Counted from the first letter of the stretch, positions 34,095 through 46,581 are shown. The stretch: 64,000 nt of DNA from Benincasa hispida (GCF_009727055.1 NC_052354.1:41113553-41177552), one strand, 5' to 3'. Notes: a model not told the origin generated them from the letters alone. Program-made: numbers and translations.

Positions 34095-35330
34095 TTAAGG
34101 AAGCATCCCTAGAATATGATTTTCCGTTTTCAACGTAGGGATAGCTTCGACGTGAGCATCAAGCAGGCTTAGTAAGTTGATGGAAATTTTGCTTCGCTCA
34201 CCTTCTCCTTCAAAGTAGGGTTTTAATCTATGTCCATTGACTTTGAAGGGGTTTGATCCATCTTCTCGAGTCAGCTCGACTGCCTCATAAGGAAAGATTT
34301 GTTTTATAATGAAAGGTCCAGACCAACGAGATTTCAACTTTCCTGAAAATAAACGCAAAGCGAATTAAAAAGCAAGACCTTTTGTCCAACAAACAGAATT
34401 TTCTTACCGATGTGTTGGTCATGCCAACGCTTTGTCTTCTCTTTATAGATCTTTGCATTCTCATACGCGTGGAGTCCTCATTCAGCTAACTTGTTTAGTT
34501 GTAGTTTTCTAGCATCTCATGCTGCTTCCAAATACAAGTTGAGCTTTTTGACAGCCCAAAATCTTTTATGTCCCAGCTCTAGCGACAGGTGATAGGCCTT
34601 CCCAAACACAAGGGCATATGGGGACATTCCAATAGGCATTTTATATGCAGTACGATATGCCTAAAGTGCTTCATCTAATCTCTGTGCCCAGTCTTTCCTC
34701 GATGCATTGACAATTTTCTCTAGGATGGACTTGATTTTCCTATTGGAGACTTCTGCTTGGTCATTCATCTAAGGATGATAGGCAGTGGCTACCTTGTGCC
34801 TTTCATTGTACTTAGCAAGCAATTTAGAAATAATGTGGTTAATAAAGTGTGTACCGTCATTGCTGATCAACGCCCTGGGCGTTCCAAAACGTGTGAAGAT
34901 ATGCTTGGTTAAGAATTTTGAGATAATAACTACATCATTCTTGGCACAAGACACCACTTCAACCCACTTGGGACATAATCAACTACTACTAAGATATATT
35001 GTTACCCACAAGAAGGGAAAATGGTCCCATAAAATCAATGCCCTAAACGTCAAAAATTTCTACCTCAAGTATATTGTTTAAGGGCATTTCATTTCTGGCT
35101 GAGATATTACACGTGCGTTGGCACCGGTCAAATTTAAGCACATAATCTCTTACGTCTTTAAACAGGTTAGGCCAGAAGTACCCGCTTTAAAGGATTTTGG
35201 CAGCAGTCCATTGACCTCTACAGTGGCCACCATATAGAGAACTGTGGCACTATGAAAGTATGTGTTGCACTTCTATCTCTAAAATACGTCGACACATGAT
35301 GAAATCAGGACCTTGTTTGTAGAGAAATGG
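34095..35330 (-). pseudogene. Ty3-gypsy (Athila/Tat-like) integrase
   Basis: On minus, in order: DEPFLYKQGPDFIM and CHSSLYGGH (linker and zinc-binding part, about 35330-35230), CQRTCNISARNEMPLN (35110), GIDFMGPF (35040), FTRFGTPRALISNDGTHF (34880), AEVSNRKIKSILEK (34740), then [15 protein letters not shown] and [15 protein letters not shown] (34650-34570), and the C-terminal [16 protein letters not shown] (34350). Stops are frequent. RT and RNase H upstream are missing, cut by the LTR fragment at 35383. Confidence 0.85.
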
Positions 35331-35382
35331 CTCATCCTAGAAATAAAACTTGTTATCATATATGAGCTTTTTCCTTTTCTAT

Positions 35383-36914
35383 CCTATACAAAGAAATTAT
35401 TAGTTTTTCTTTATAACGCCATTACTTGAAAAGACTTACATTTCACTAGAATGACCATAGGTAACTTAATCTTAATCCTGAGTGGGTTGTAAACTCATGC
35501 CCATGAGGGCAATCCTTTAACTTCTATAGGTAAGAGTGACAAGATTTACCGACTCAATATGTCTAACATTTTGGGAATCTATCTAAGTGGAGAGCTGGGA
35601 ACACAACTATAGAAGATGAAATTCACTTCTTTCCATCTTGAGTGTAAGTAGATGAATTGCTCCCTTAAGGGCTGAATCTGGATCTTGAACAATGGGGTGT
35701 CTCACCCTCTCACTAGCTAGAAAAGAGTCTAGTTTATAGTTGTACTATAACTAATTGTTCATTAGAGGGATCAGTGGTAATTAAGGAATTAGATGTAACT
35801 ACAAGGGTAAAACGATAATTTTACGAATAATTTGTGAAGAGTTAATTTACTGTTGATTGGTTATATAAATGGACAAAAAAATATATATCTACAGTGCAAA
35901 GAGTGCAGCTTTCGGTCTTTAGTGAGGTGATCAACAGTTATTGAATGTTGATTGATTTAAATAAAGAATTTAATTAATTAATCTCATATCATTGAAGCTT
36001 CTATTCTGTAGGTCCATAAGGTTCTCTTGCTAATTCACTAAGGATAAAAGAAGAGATAATTGTTTTTGGAATAATTTGAATTGTTTAAATATTTATCTCC
36101 TATATATTATATAGTTTTAATGATTTATAATTAAAACTATATAATATATAGGAGATAAATATTTGAATAAGATTCATATGAATACTATAGGTTAAAATTA
36201 ATGTGAATAAGATTCATATTAAAATTATAAGTTATAAAGGAGAGTAGCATTTTAATATGATTAAGATGCATAATATACGATTCATTAATTAATGATTAAT
36301 TAATAAACCATATCTTATATTATTAATATTATCAATATTATTTTAATAACAATAATAATATTAATATAATTATAAAATAACCCCATCTACCGAGAGTTAC
36401 TTCTTGCACGTACGGAGGGAGTTATGGAACTCCTCTCTCCCTCCTCTTTAATACGTCAATTGTAAACAGACTTAATGTGTGATACATGAAACTTTTTTTT
36501 ACTGGAGAAGAACTCTCTCTAAAAAAGAAAAAAAAATATCTCACACTCTCTCTCAATCCTTCCGTCTTTACCTTTCTCTCAAAAAAATAAAACAAGGAGA
36601 CCACACTTCCTTATTCTCTTGTCCGGAGAATAGAAGAGATTCTAAGTGGTGATATTCGTTGAGTTGATTTTCAGTGTACATGCAGAAGAGTTCTTGTTGT
36701 TTGTGACTTTTAGAAAGGATTTATGAGAAGAGGAAAATTATTCAAGGCTATGTGATTTCTTCTTCCTTCCTTCTCAATTAGAAAGCATGCTTATAATTAT
36801 TTAACAATGTTTATTCTTTGTAATTTTGTATGAATTTCTTTGCATTCAATTGTTCAAAATTAAAATCCAATTGCACGATGTTCACACGCTTCTGCGAGGA
36901 ATTTCATTCCTTCA
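35383..36914 (+). mobile_element. Copia-type LTR, 5'-truncated (copy I)
   Basis: From TCCTATACAAAG onward the order of conserved blocks is that of the other LTRs: the GACCATAGGTAAC block, TCCCTTAAGGGCTGA (CCCTTAAGGG 35662-35671), the GGTCTTTAGTGA block, then an AT-rich part with a long perfect hairpin. The end near 36914 (CTTCTGCGAGGAATTTCATTCC) resembles the LTR end at 39910. It abuts the gypsy integrase on the left. Confidence 0.65.
36087..36164. repeat. Perfect inverted repeat, 35-nt arms, 8-nt loop
   Basis: Arms 36087-36121 and 36130-36164 are exact reverse complements around GATTTATA. Each arm includes ATTTATCTCCTATATATT. Located inside LTR copy I. Confidence 0.93.
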
Positions 36915-37189
36915 TCAATTACTTTTGAGTTAAATTCCTTTGACGACAAGTTATTAGCTATAAAGTTATACTAATAGTGTTTTGTATTGGTAAATTGTTT
37001 TTTTTTTTTTTTGGGTATAATTTAGGGTAGAGATATTAATACATTCATACGCCAGTTGAGCTATGCTTAATTTGGCTATTGTAAAATCTTTTTGTGACGA
37101 TTTTTATGTTTTGTGAATATTTTATTTCAACCAATCCCTAATTAATATTGAATAATCCAATTCGATAATGAAAAAGAAAAAGAAACAAT

Positions 37190-37640
37190 TGACACGGCTT
37201 AGTTAGAGGGTGTCCATCGTGGCAGAATGTGTTGGGTCATCCATGACTAGAATGGCCACTTGATTGGGGGAGGCTTTAATTTTCTCTCTTCTAGTTGCCC
37301 TGTGAATGTCTTAGAAGCAAAGGCGGTCAATGATGGCCTCTCGAATCTTAGAGAGGTGTGGAAGGGGTAAATCCCCCATGGTGGTTGAGTCCGACTTTCA
37401 AGAAGTCATCAATCTCTTGAATCAGAGGTTCATTTTCTTGTAGAAGAGGCTCTTTCTATTGCTATGTTTGTTAATGTTTCTTCTTTTCATAAAATTCTTA
37501 GAGAAGAGAACCAAATTGTCCATAATATTGCAGCCTGGGGATCTTCTTTTGGGTCTTCCAACTTTTAGAAAGAGGTTTTTCCTCCATATGTTGCTCCCCT
37601 TATTCTCAAGAAGTGTTAATTTGACGGTGGTGCTGGTTGT
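37190..37640 (+). pseudogene. LINE-type RNase H domain relic
   Basis: Across frames on plus: EAKAVNDGLSNLREVWKGKS, VVESDFQEVINLLNQ, then VSSFHKILREENQIVHNIAAWG. This is the pattern of the C-terminal RNase H (RVT_3) of plant non-LTR retrotransposons: the alanine-rich helix, the VESD motif and the VxREx NxVAH-like motif. Frameshifts and a stop (TAG after NF) inactivate it. Only this domain remains. No LINE tail is seen next to it. Confidence 0.72.
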
Positions 37641-37957
37641 TTGTGATTGTTATTTGTGCCTAAAAATAGAAAAAGAATCGATGAAATTATAAACGTTGTG
37701 ACTTATGTTTTACCTTTTTATTTTATTAGACAAATATTTTATTGTAACGTTGCTAATTCGATGTAGGAAGCTTGTTAGAAGAGTAAGAAATTTATTGGAA
37801 GATAACCAACTAGTTAAAGCATTATATTTTATGAGTTTGTCATAAATTATAGACAAATGTCAGTTGTACTCGTACTTTTCTTAGCCTCAAAATTATACAA
37901 GTCAAATACGTTTTATTTTGAAATTCTTAGTATAATCGAGGTCATCGAAAAAGAATG

Positions 37958-39910
37958 TGTTGGATTTTATATCCTAAAACTCGTAGTTTGTAAATTTATA
38001 AACATATTCTGTTTTTTTTTTTTTTATAAAGTTGTTATTGAAATTGTAATCTTGAATCTAATAAACTAAGGTCCTGAGGCTATTTAATGTAGTTTGAACT
38101 TTATGTAGTGACATAAATGTGGATCAAGTTCAAAAATATAGCCAAAATGGTCTATAGTATATGAATGAGGTTGGACGCTTTATTTTGGGGACACTATGAA
38201 TGCGGCCCACTTTGTAATTAGTACAAATGATGTGATCCTGAATCGTTCATATAGAGATATGTAAGTGGGAACATCCTATGCAATGAGTTTGCATAAGACT
38301 GAACCATGAAATAGTCACTTTTTACGTTCTAAATGTCGTTTTATGTATAAAACTGACTATTTCGTTAATTGATGACCTAGGTAACTTAATCTTAATCCTG
38401 AGCTAACTATGAACTCCTGTTCACTCGGAATTATCCATAGATCTGCATAAGTGAGGGCAGCTCATCATCGCTGGCCCAATAAGCCTCATATTTTAAGGGT
38501 AAGATCAGGTGGATAGCTGAAAACATAAGGTGCAAGATGGATTTCACTCCTACCCGTTATAGGGATAGTAGATAGGTTGTTCCCTTTAGTACTGAATCTA
38601 GGTCTTGAATAAAGGGCCCCACCCTCTCATTGGCTCGAAAAGGGTTTGATTTATAGGTTGTATCTTAAACCAATTGTTCATTAGCTGATCAATGAAACTT
38701 AAGGAATAAGATGTAGTCTCGGGGGTAAAACGGTTTTTATGACCCAGCCGAGATTACGAACAACCTGTGAAGGATTAGCTTACTAATCATGGTTATATCA
38801 AATGGACATAAATATATCTATAGTGAGGGGAGTGCAACTACGGACTATAGTGAAATGACCCGTTAGTTAACAAATGTTGATTAACTCCGTCTAAAGAGTT
38901 TAGCTAACTAATCTCGGATCGTTGGAGCCTATGATCTAGGTCCATTAGGTTCCCCTACTAACTCATATGGAATGAACTTAGAACAGTATGATAGAATAAT
39001 TCGAATTGTTCAAATTAGGAGAAGAAAGAGAAGCCGACAAGTATATATGATATAGTGGTCGGGTTTTTTAGTTTAGAGATACAACTTTAATATTTCAATG
39101 TGATTTAAATATCAAGAATATGAATACGTTCATATTCGGAAGCTCGAAAATAATGGAAATGGTCAAAGATGGAAAAAGTCAAAGAGTTGACTTTTTGAAT
39201 TTGAAAAGTCAAACTTTGACCGACTTTATATTCAAATGTGAGTTGAATTTTGAGAAACAGAATGTGGATTCATGCTCGGGAGGTCAAAATTAGTCAACAT
39301 GGAAAAATCATAAAAAGTCAAAATGTTGACTTTTTGGTCAAAGTTTGGCTTTGACCAAATTACTATTTTACCTTTTGACTAAAGTTAGTGGAAAAATCCA
39401 AACTTTTGTTGGATAATTCCACTAACAAAATAGTAGGCTAGGTATTGGCTTATAGTGGAGACATTAAGCCCTGGATTCTAGGTGTTGGATTTTTATAAAT
39501 TGATTTCATGCAATTGTTGCATGACTCTTTTCTATAAATATGGGCTTTTGAATTTGGATGAAAAATTTTTGCTATTTTTGCCAACTTTAGTTTTCAAAAT
39601 GTTACTGGAAAAATAAAAACTCAAACCACAAAATTCTATTTATTTTTCCATCTCTTTCTCTCTCTCGGGTTTCTTCATCCATCTAGTCCCATAACCCGTT
39701 TCTGAGTCCAGAGGATAGTAGGTCAACTCTAGTAGTGGTCCGAAAGAGTTCGGGTCGAGATTTAGCGAGGAAAAGCGAGTTTCGGGAGCTTCAAAGGTAA
39801 GGTTTCAAATATCCTATCCACTACAATTTGCTTGCTTATTTCCTTTTATTTATAAGCAATTAGAGTGTAATTAAATCCTAATTCCGCTGCGTATGTCTCG
39901 TGTTCCATCA
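37958..39910 (+). mobile_element. Solo copia-type LTR (copy D2, 1953 bp)
   Basis: TGTTGGATTTTATATCC to CTCGTGTTCCATCA. The flanks GAATG (37953-37957) and GAATA (39911-39915) match at four of five positions, as expected for an aged duplication. It shares the early block order with copy D1 at the window start. It holds a run of TTGACTTTTTG/GGTCAAAG words (39160-39370). No internal domain adjoins it. Confidence 0.75.
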
Positions 39911-42047
39911 GAATATACATTTTGTTGTTTGTATGGATTGCAATTATCAATTTTTTTTAACAGTGGAAGCATAACTTTCGATTCCATCTCATTTGAGTGG
40001 AGTACGGATTCATTCATTTATATTTCTATTTCAGTATTACACATTTTGTAATCTCATGACATCTACAATGACAATGACAATGTTATAACTTACCATCTAT
40101 GCAAATAAACAAATATTCTAATTCAACATTTTAGGTAGCAATTGGATTCAAACTAAATTGGTTAAAATACTATTTTTGTTCATATATTTTTAGTATTTAT
40201 TCAATTTTAGTGTTTATATTTTCAAATGTCAAATTATTTTAGTCTATGTATTTTTAATAAATTTTAAATTTTTAGTTCCTATTGTTAGTTTATTGTTGGT
40301 TTTTTAAAATGCATTTTATTATTTATTAGTATTTTCATTTTAAAAACATATTCAAATATTATTTTTATAAAAATTATTATTATTTAACCAATTTAGATAA
40401 TTATTAAATTTTGAGGATATTAGATTTTTTTAAAAGTATATCATTTGATTACTTCAAAAAATATACTATCACTAAAGTGATATTTTAATTAAAAGAATTC
40501 AAACTCGAAAATTTGTCTCCTGTGATAATGGTTGTTGATCGATGCTTGTGTGGACCAATCAGCAGTGAGGCCCCACCTTATGAAATCACATGACGTTCGC
40601 ATCTGATTGCTTCTCCCGAGAAACGTGTTAATCGAGGTCCACGTGTCAAACTCTCAATTGGGAATTTGTGGGTCCCACATAATCCATTAATCCGTATCTG
40701 TCGGCCAGCGCACCCTTGCATTACTAAGTTGAGAAATGACAGAATTACCCTTACAAAGATTTTCATTTACGGTCTGACAGGCTATTATATAAAGGTATTC
40801 TAGTAAATCCGTTTCTATTTTTTGATTTTCCTATCTCCAAATGAAAATTACAATCTTTATTTTTTTCTGAGACAAATATTCTTTATTAAATAATCGATTC
40901 TCAATATTTTTGTATAGGCTAGCTACACATACAAAAATATATATTTCATGATTTTCTATGTAACTCTCGATTCAACCGAATCTTTTCACTCTTACCTATG
41001 AGGAGGAAAAAAAAAAAAAAACCTCTTTTGCTCGACGAACTTTTAGGAATCTCATGTCCAATGATCAACAAAAAAAAAATATTTTTTAATCTATAACAAA
41101 AAATTGTTATGAAAATCTGTTTGATGGTATGGTTTTGAGATGGAAATCATACTATCTTATAAAAAGTGTGAGTTCTCTCCTTTACTCCTTGGGACCAACA
41201 TCACTCATTTGGTAATGAGAGTAACTCATCCATCTCATAAAGAGTGTGAATCCCCTTAATTTTTTCAATGTGGGATTCTCAACAAAACCGACATCAAATA
41301 TTTTTTTTTTTTTTTTAAAAAAAGTAGCACCCTAGTATCAAGACGGACAAAAGGAGGATTTGAATTGGACCAATACCCAAACCAGGGTGTAGGCAAGAGC
41401 GAGCCTAACAAAATATCCAATGGAACATGTCCCAATTTAAGCGATTCAAAAGGTTATCTTAATCTGAATCTAAAATTGTATGTTAAGATAACTTAGGTCA
41501 TCTATTTATATGTAGAGGAAGTAAGTCCATTCTCAATTCACAAACTATTTACTTACTACACTTATTCACTTTCATGTATGTGGTAAGGTCATCCTCCTTT
41601 CCAATTTTTGTATGAACAAAAATAGTTTCTCAATTTTTTAAAAAATAATTTTCTTTAAGAAATTTGAAATAACTCATTCATTGCAAAATATGGACAGGAA
41701 GATTTATATCACCTTCATGTGTTCTCAGTAGTAAATTTTTTATTTTGGAAAAGATAGACGATCTGCAAAAACAAATAAAAAGAAAACACATATGTGATGT
41801 TTGTCATAAAAACTTCGATGCTTAAATCAGTTAACAATAAATAATTTATTCCCTTCTCTTGGTCAATTTCTCCTTTAGCTTACTGACTCGTTTCTCGCAC
41901 TTCCTTGGCCCTCACATGACTATATCATTTTTTGTTTACATGTCTTGAGTCCATAAAATTTGAAAACATTCCTATGTTGATCAATGAGAGAATCTCATAT
42001 TGGATTTGTTTACATTTTTTTATGCAAAGATGTATACTTATTTTGTT
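39911..42047. other. Intergenic, no gene seen
   Basis: AT-rich. It contains half of a TIR-type element near 40147-40300 (TTTTTAGTATTTATTCAATTT words), a promoter-like patch at 40510-40800 (listed separately), poly-A and poly-T tracts and an unassigned stretch at 41280-41480. Short open frames lack any recognisable motif. Confidence 0.5.
40510..40800 (+). promoter_or_regulatory. Promoter-like patch: G-box/ABRE and TATA without a gene
   Basis: This patch has higher GC than its surroundings. It contains CCACGTGTC (40639-40647, a G-box/ABRE-type core), TCACATGACG (40587 region), CCAATC, and TATTATATAAAGG (40783-40795, TATA-like). It is followed by non-coding AT-rich DNA and no open frame, so it may be a stranded promoter of a lost or moved gene. 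Pure inference from motifs. Confidence 0.35.
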
Positions 42048-42355
42048 TAAATATCATTTTGGTCTCTATATTTTTGTTCAATTAGTCATGTATTTTCAAA
42101 TGTTTAATTTTAGTTTTTGTCCTTTCAATAAATCTTAAATTTAGTTTACAGAGTTAATTTTTAAGAAAATTAAAATAATAATAATTTCGTGCAAATAAAT
42201 AGAATTCACATTTTTTTTTATACAAAATTAACAATAAACTAAGAGTGGACCACATTTAAGATTTATTAAATCTACAAAGACTAACATTGAAATTTTGAAA
42301 ATGTAAAGAAGAAATCTTAACCAACTTTAAAGTGAGAGATCAAAATGATGTTTTA
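42048..42355. mobile_element. MITE/foldback element with long imperfect TIRs
   Basis: Left TAAATATCATTTTGGTCTCT is the inverse of right GAGAGATCAAAATGATGTTTTA. The next inner segments (AATTTTAGTTTTTGTCC with AATAAATCTTAAA, versus TAAGATTTATTAAATCT) also pair. The whole 308 bp folds on itself. No coding frame. Superfamily not assigned. Confidence 0.75.
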
Positions 42356-42711
42356 ATGTATATATTTTTTATCATGTTCTTTTGCTTTTAGTTATTTCAA
42401 AATATTAGCTAAATTAAAAAAGAAAAATTTTATTCTTTTTTGTGTTTAGTATAATAGAGTATGTCAATTACCGTAGAGTTAAAAGTTCATTTTCGCTTTT
42501 TGTAAATTTACTTTTACCTTTTAATAAATTTTACATTTTACAAATTCAAAAATTACATTTAAAAAAGTCATTAACAAGTTTATTTGTTAAATGGAAATCA
42601 AAACCTCTTTTAAATAGGAGGTTTTGCATTATAGATCAATAAATTATAAGGTGGGCTTTATATATATATAAGAACAGGGGTAGGAGATCGAAGGAAATCA
42701 GATTCTGAGAT

Positions 42712-44855
42712 TTTCATGAGCAGCGGAACAAGACTATTCCTAATTACAATCATGAATGAACAAATATTTACAGTCGACTTCAAACAAGCGGTTATATAAT
42801 TCATACAAAGAAATTACAACATGAAAACTACAATGCACAGAAAGCAACTCTACGCACATATGAAGATGCGTCTCCACGCTCCGTTGCGCGATCGCTCGAA
42901 CAATCAGCAACCTCGAACACTCGATCTACACGACCACGACACAGCATAACTCTTCGCGCTCGTCCTCAACGATCTCCTCTGTCACGATCTCCTCCGCAAC
43001 AGCGAATGACCTCCACAGCACCACGAACAACCTCCAGAAAACCTCGACGATGTCGAATTGAGTCTGGCACCACCAACAAGGCGATCTTGGTATTCTCGAT
43101 GTGAGAATCCAGAGGGCGAGCTCTGTTCGGACTTGGTATGAGGCAGATGAAGAAGAAAACATTGATCGCGTACACGACTGGACAAGTGGGAGATAGCGGA
43201 GACCTATCGTATAGGTCGATGCCCAATCATTTAGATAAAACTATGCGATCGTCTAGCAAAAGTTATGCGATCATTTAGCTCGGTCTCGCCTATAGACTCT
43301 ACACGATCATTTACTTTGGGCCAGCGATTGTTTAGTAAATATTGCACGATCGTTTAGCTCGCCACTACATGATCGTTTAGCTCGCCCAACCATTATTTAA
43401 TAAATCCGATTTTACTTGATAACTTCGTGAGTTTCTTTTACGCGGAGAGAAGACTCAAAACTTTTTCAAACTTTTGTAAAACATTATTTCAAAATAGAAA
43501 AATCATTTTCCTTCTAAACTCACGGTTACCATGATTCAATAACCACCCACTACTTTGGTTATTTAAAAGAAAATGAATTAATTATCCAATAATTAATATT
43601 ATTATAAACACAAATGATAACCAACTTATCATACTATATTTATAACCTATAGTTTTAATATTTCATCTCATGAAACATATAAACCATAGTTCTTTTTCTA
43701 TTCTATGGTACTTAATGTAAATCTCATTTACATCAATCCTCCACTAGATGTATCTCATACATTAAATCGATTATATCATATATAATCAAAATACCTCTTG
43801 TCAATTTGAACATTTCAAATCAACACCAAGAATTGATCCTTAACCGAATCCATTGAGCTACCAAATGGACCTCATGGACCTGTAGCTTGAAGATCCAACG
43901 GTACGTGAATAACTGACTAAACTCTTTAATCATGAGATCCACCATCCGTTAACTATTAGGCACTCCACTAATGACCGACAGCTGAATCTCCTTACCACAT
44001 ATATATAATGTGTCCATCTTAACCAATCAGCAGTTCGACAACCCTTCATAGATCGCTCGTAAGTACAGCTAGACCAATAACCGTTATGCCCCCGTAGTTA
44101 CATCTGTCTCCTTAAGTACCACTGATCCCTCTAATGAACATCAGTCATAGTCTTACTATGACTAAGTCTTCTCTTCCAAAGAGAAGTTGTGGCCATTATG
44201 TTCAAGCCCCAGAATCAGCCCTTAAGGGAGTAATCTCTCTATTTATCTTTGTTTCCAGAATAAAGTGAATTTCATATTGTGGATTGAGTTCCCAGCTCCC
44301 AGATCAGACAAGTCCCCAAAAAGATAGGCATGTTAAGTTAACAATCTGGCCACTCTCATCCATACTAATCAAATGACCGCCCTCAAAGGCAAGAGTTCCC
44401 AAAATACTCAGGATTGAGGTCGTGTCACCTATGCAAGTCTCTAGTATCAACGGTGTTATATACAGAGTCTAGTCATCTCGTGGTCCAGGTCTTATACGAA
44501 CTCTTTGTATAGGACACCCCCGCTCCACGTCTCCACATGAATGGTTAGGATCTACCATCTGTAGTAGTTTACAACACTTGCAAACCTCTACAAAGTGGGT
44601 CGTATCCGTAGTGTCAACAGGATCAAGTATCCTACCTTAATCCTTATACTACAGACCTATTTAGGTAATCACTTAAGGCACGATCCACTTGTATATCACA
44701 TATACATGCTTAAATTCACATAAGATAACCAAGGAACTTTGTTTATTGGATATGAGTAAATGTCAAAATTAAATAACACTTATTTTATTCATTGAACAAT
44801 GTGCATCTTTACAAAACAACGAGACTCCGAGAGAATTAGGACACCAATCCCAACA
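42712..44855 (-). mobile_element. Solo copia-type LTR (copy J)
   Basis: On minus it starts TGTTGGGATTGGTGTCC at 44855 and contains CCCTTAAGGG (44219-44228), GATCGTTTAG motifs (43240-43380) and TTGGTATTCTCGATGTGAG (43088). Flanks GAGAT occur at 44856-44860 and 42707-42711, which would make it a solo LTR. The left end is not a canonical TG, so that edge is approximate. Frames over 42926-43226 are by-products. Confidence 0.75.
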
Positions 44856-45190
44856 GAGATTTGAATACGGAACTCACAATCATTAATACTTTCATATACC
44901 ATTTGAACTATAATTACATTAGAAAAGAATAATTCATGTAAACTTAATTATATAAACTATACATAAACTATATATATACATATAATGCTTAGTATAATAG
45001 GGGTGATGAGATTCATAAATTACAGACTTTTTAGTCATTAACACATCTTACACTTACTAAGCTAAAAGTAACACGCAATTATATTATAAATTTTGAAAAA
45101 AAAATCACTTTCAAACTTATTGATGTAAAAAAGTGCATGGTTTTACCATTCATTTTGGTACTTTTTTTTATATAGTAAAAAGATACTTTT
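44856..45190. other. AT-rich spacer, nothing recognised
   Basis: No open frame, repeat family or signal recognised; contains several TATATA and poly-A tracts. Confidence 0.5.
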
Positions 45191-46557
45191 TGTGATATTT
45201 TAATCCCAAGATGCCATAAATTAGTTAAAATGAGCTTTAGAGGGTCTTAATGAGCTTAAAAGATGTTATTTGCTAATCTGGTGAATTTTGGCAGGTTTTT
45301 TGTTATTTCTGTAGATTTTCTAACCGATGCGCCCATAGTAGTAAAGTGATGCACCCGCATCAGAAAAGCCCTAATTTTCTAGATTTACGCTTAGTCAATT
45401 ATGGTTGTTATTTTCTCGATCAAAGCTATTATTTAACCCTTAAAATGATGGGTAAACGTCCATACCACGATTTTAGGTCATTCCTTAACCAATTTAGGCC
45501 TATATAAAGGATGTGAAGCCTTCTCCTTCATCAATCAACTCTCCATCACCGAATCATCACCATTTACCACCATTTCTACCATACACCAACCCCTTGGGTT
45601 TCTTCTCAGTATTTCAAGTCAGTAGCCTCAAGAACGTGCGTGTTGATGTATGATTTCACCTTGAAAAATAGGGAATCATCCTAGGGAAAGACTTTAAGCT
45701 CGAGAATTTATCCCAAGTTATTTGAGTTATATTTTTCCAGCACTTATTATTCATTTATTTCTTGTAATTTTCTCTTTTCTTTTCACCCGTTCAACATCAT
45801 CTTGTAGCTATGATTTATGATTTAATGAAGGACATTATTTTATCGTTAGTCATGAGCTAAATTCTCTAAGGGGTTCAATTATGTGGATACAGGTTTTATG
45901 ACTTGAGCAATGCTATGTTTCATACCTCCTTGGTTTATGCATTTTATTTATTGAATTTAGAGGAAAATATTGTTAAGTTAAACTGATCACTTAATTTAGC
46001 AATCTAATGGAGTCCTAATATTGAGAAGGTTAGGATATAAATTGATGTCACAAAGGAATATGGGACCAAGAACCTGGACATAGGAGTGTCACGTCACCTT
46101 AGGAACAAATGACATCGTAGGGTAAAGAAACCAATATTTAATTAATCTAAGATTCGACTACCCATGGGAACATTAGGTAGTAGTTGCTTAGAACTTCTAA
46201 AGAAACTTGATACAAGACTGGATAGGTGTAGATTTCTGTCCATGCATATTTCACTGTCATGGTGTGATGCGACCGCATCATTTTTGGCATAGAACCCAAG
46301 AGGTTGGAACGTAACTGTATCTCTGTTCAACATTCTTGTTTACTACTTTTATCAATATCGAACCCCAGGATCACTTATTTATCAGTTACCCATTGGTTTG
46401 CATCGAAATGCTCTTTCTTATTAAAATTGAATTGCATAAATAGTCTAATGGGATTTGACTCTTGGAATACTTCAAGATTTATTAATTCATTGATCTATGC
46501 TTAAATCTAGACCATATTTATTTTCATTTTCATCACTCATGCACATTTGGTCGATCA
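45191..46557 (+). mobile_element. Gypsy Athila-like LTR with TATA box
   Basis: It runs from TGTGATATTTTAATCCC to TTTGGTCGATCA. The right end is fixed by a tRNA-Asp-type primer-binding site six bases later. A TATA box TATATAAA is at 45501-45508, followed by a CT-rich stretch. The left edge is inferred from the TG start only. Confidence 0.65.
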
Positions 46558-46563
46558 AGTTTT

Positions 46564-46581
46564 TGGCATCATTGTCGAGGA
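46564..46581 (+). other. Athila-type primer-binding site (tRNA-Asp)
   Basis: TGGCATCATTGTCGAGGA is a decayed form of TGGCGCCGTTGCCGGGGA, the site complementary to plant tRNA-Asp that is used by Athila/Tat gypsy elements. The changes are transitions of C to T or G to A. Confidence 0.75.

Noticed and set aside
40578..40766. 62-codon minus frame
   Set aside because: It overlaps the promoter-like patch; no motif, no homology recognised, no splice context.
42926..43226. Three minus frames of 67-86 codons
   Set aside because: They lie in the R/U5 part of LTR copy J in different frames, with no conserved motif.
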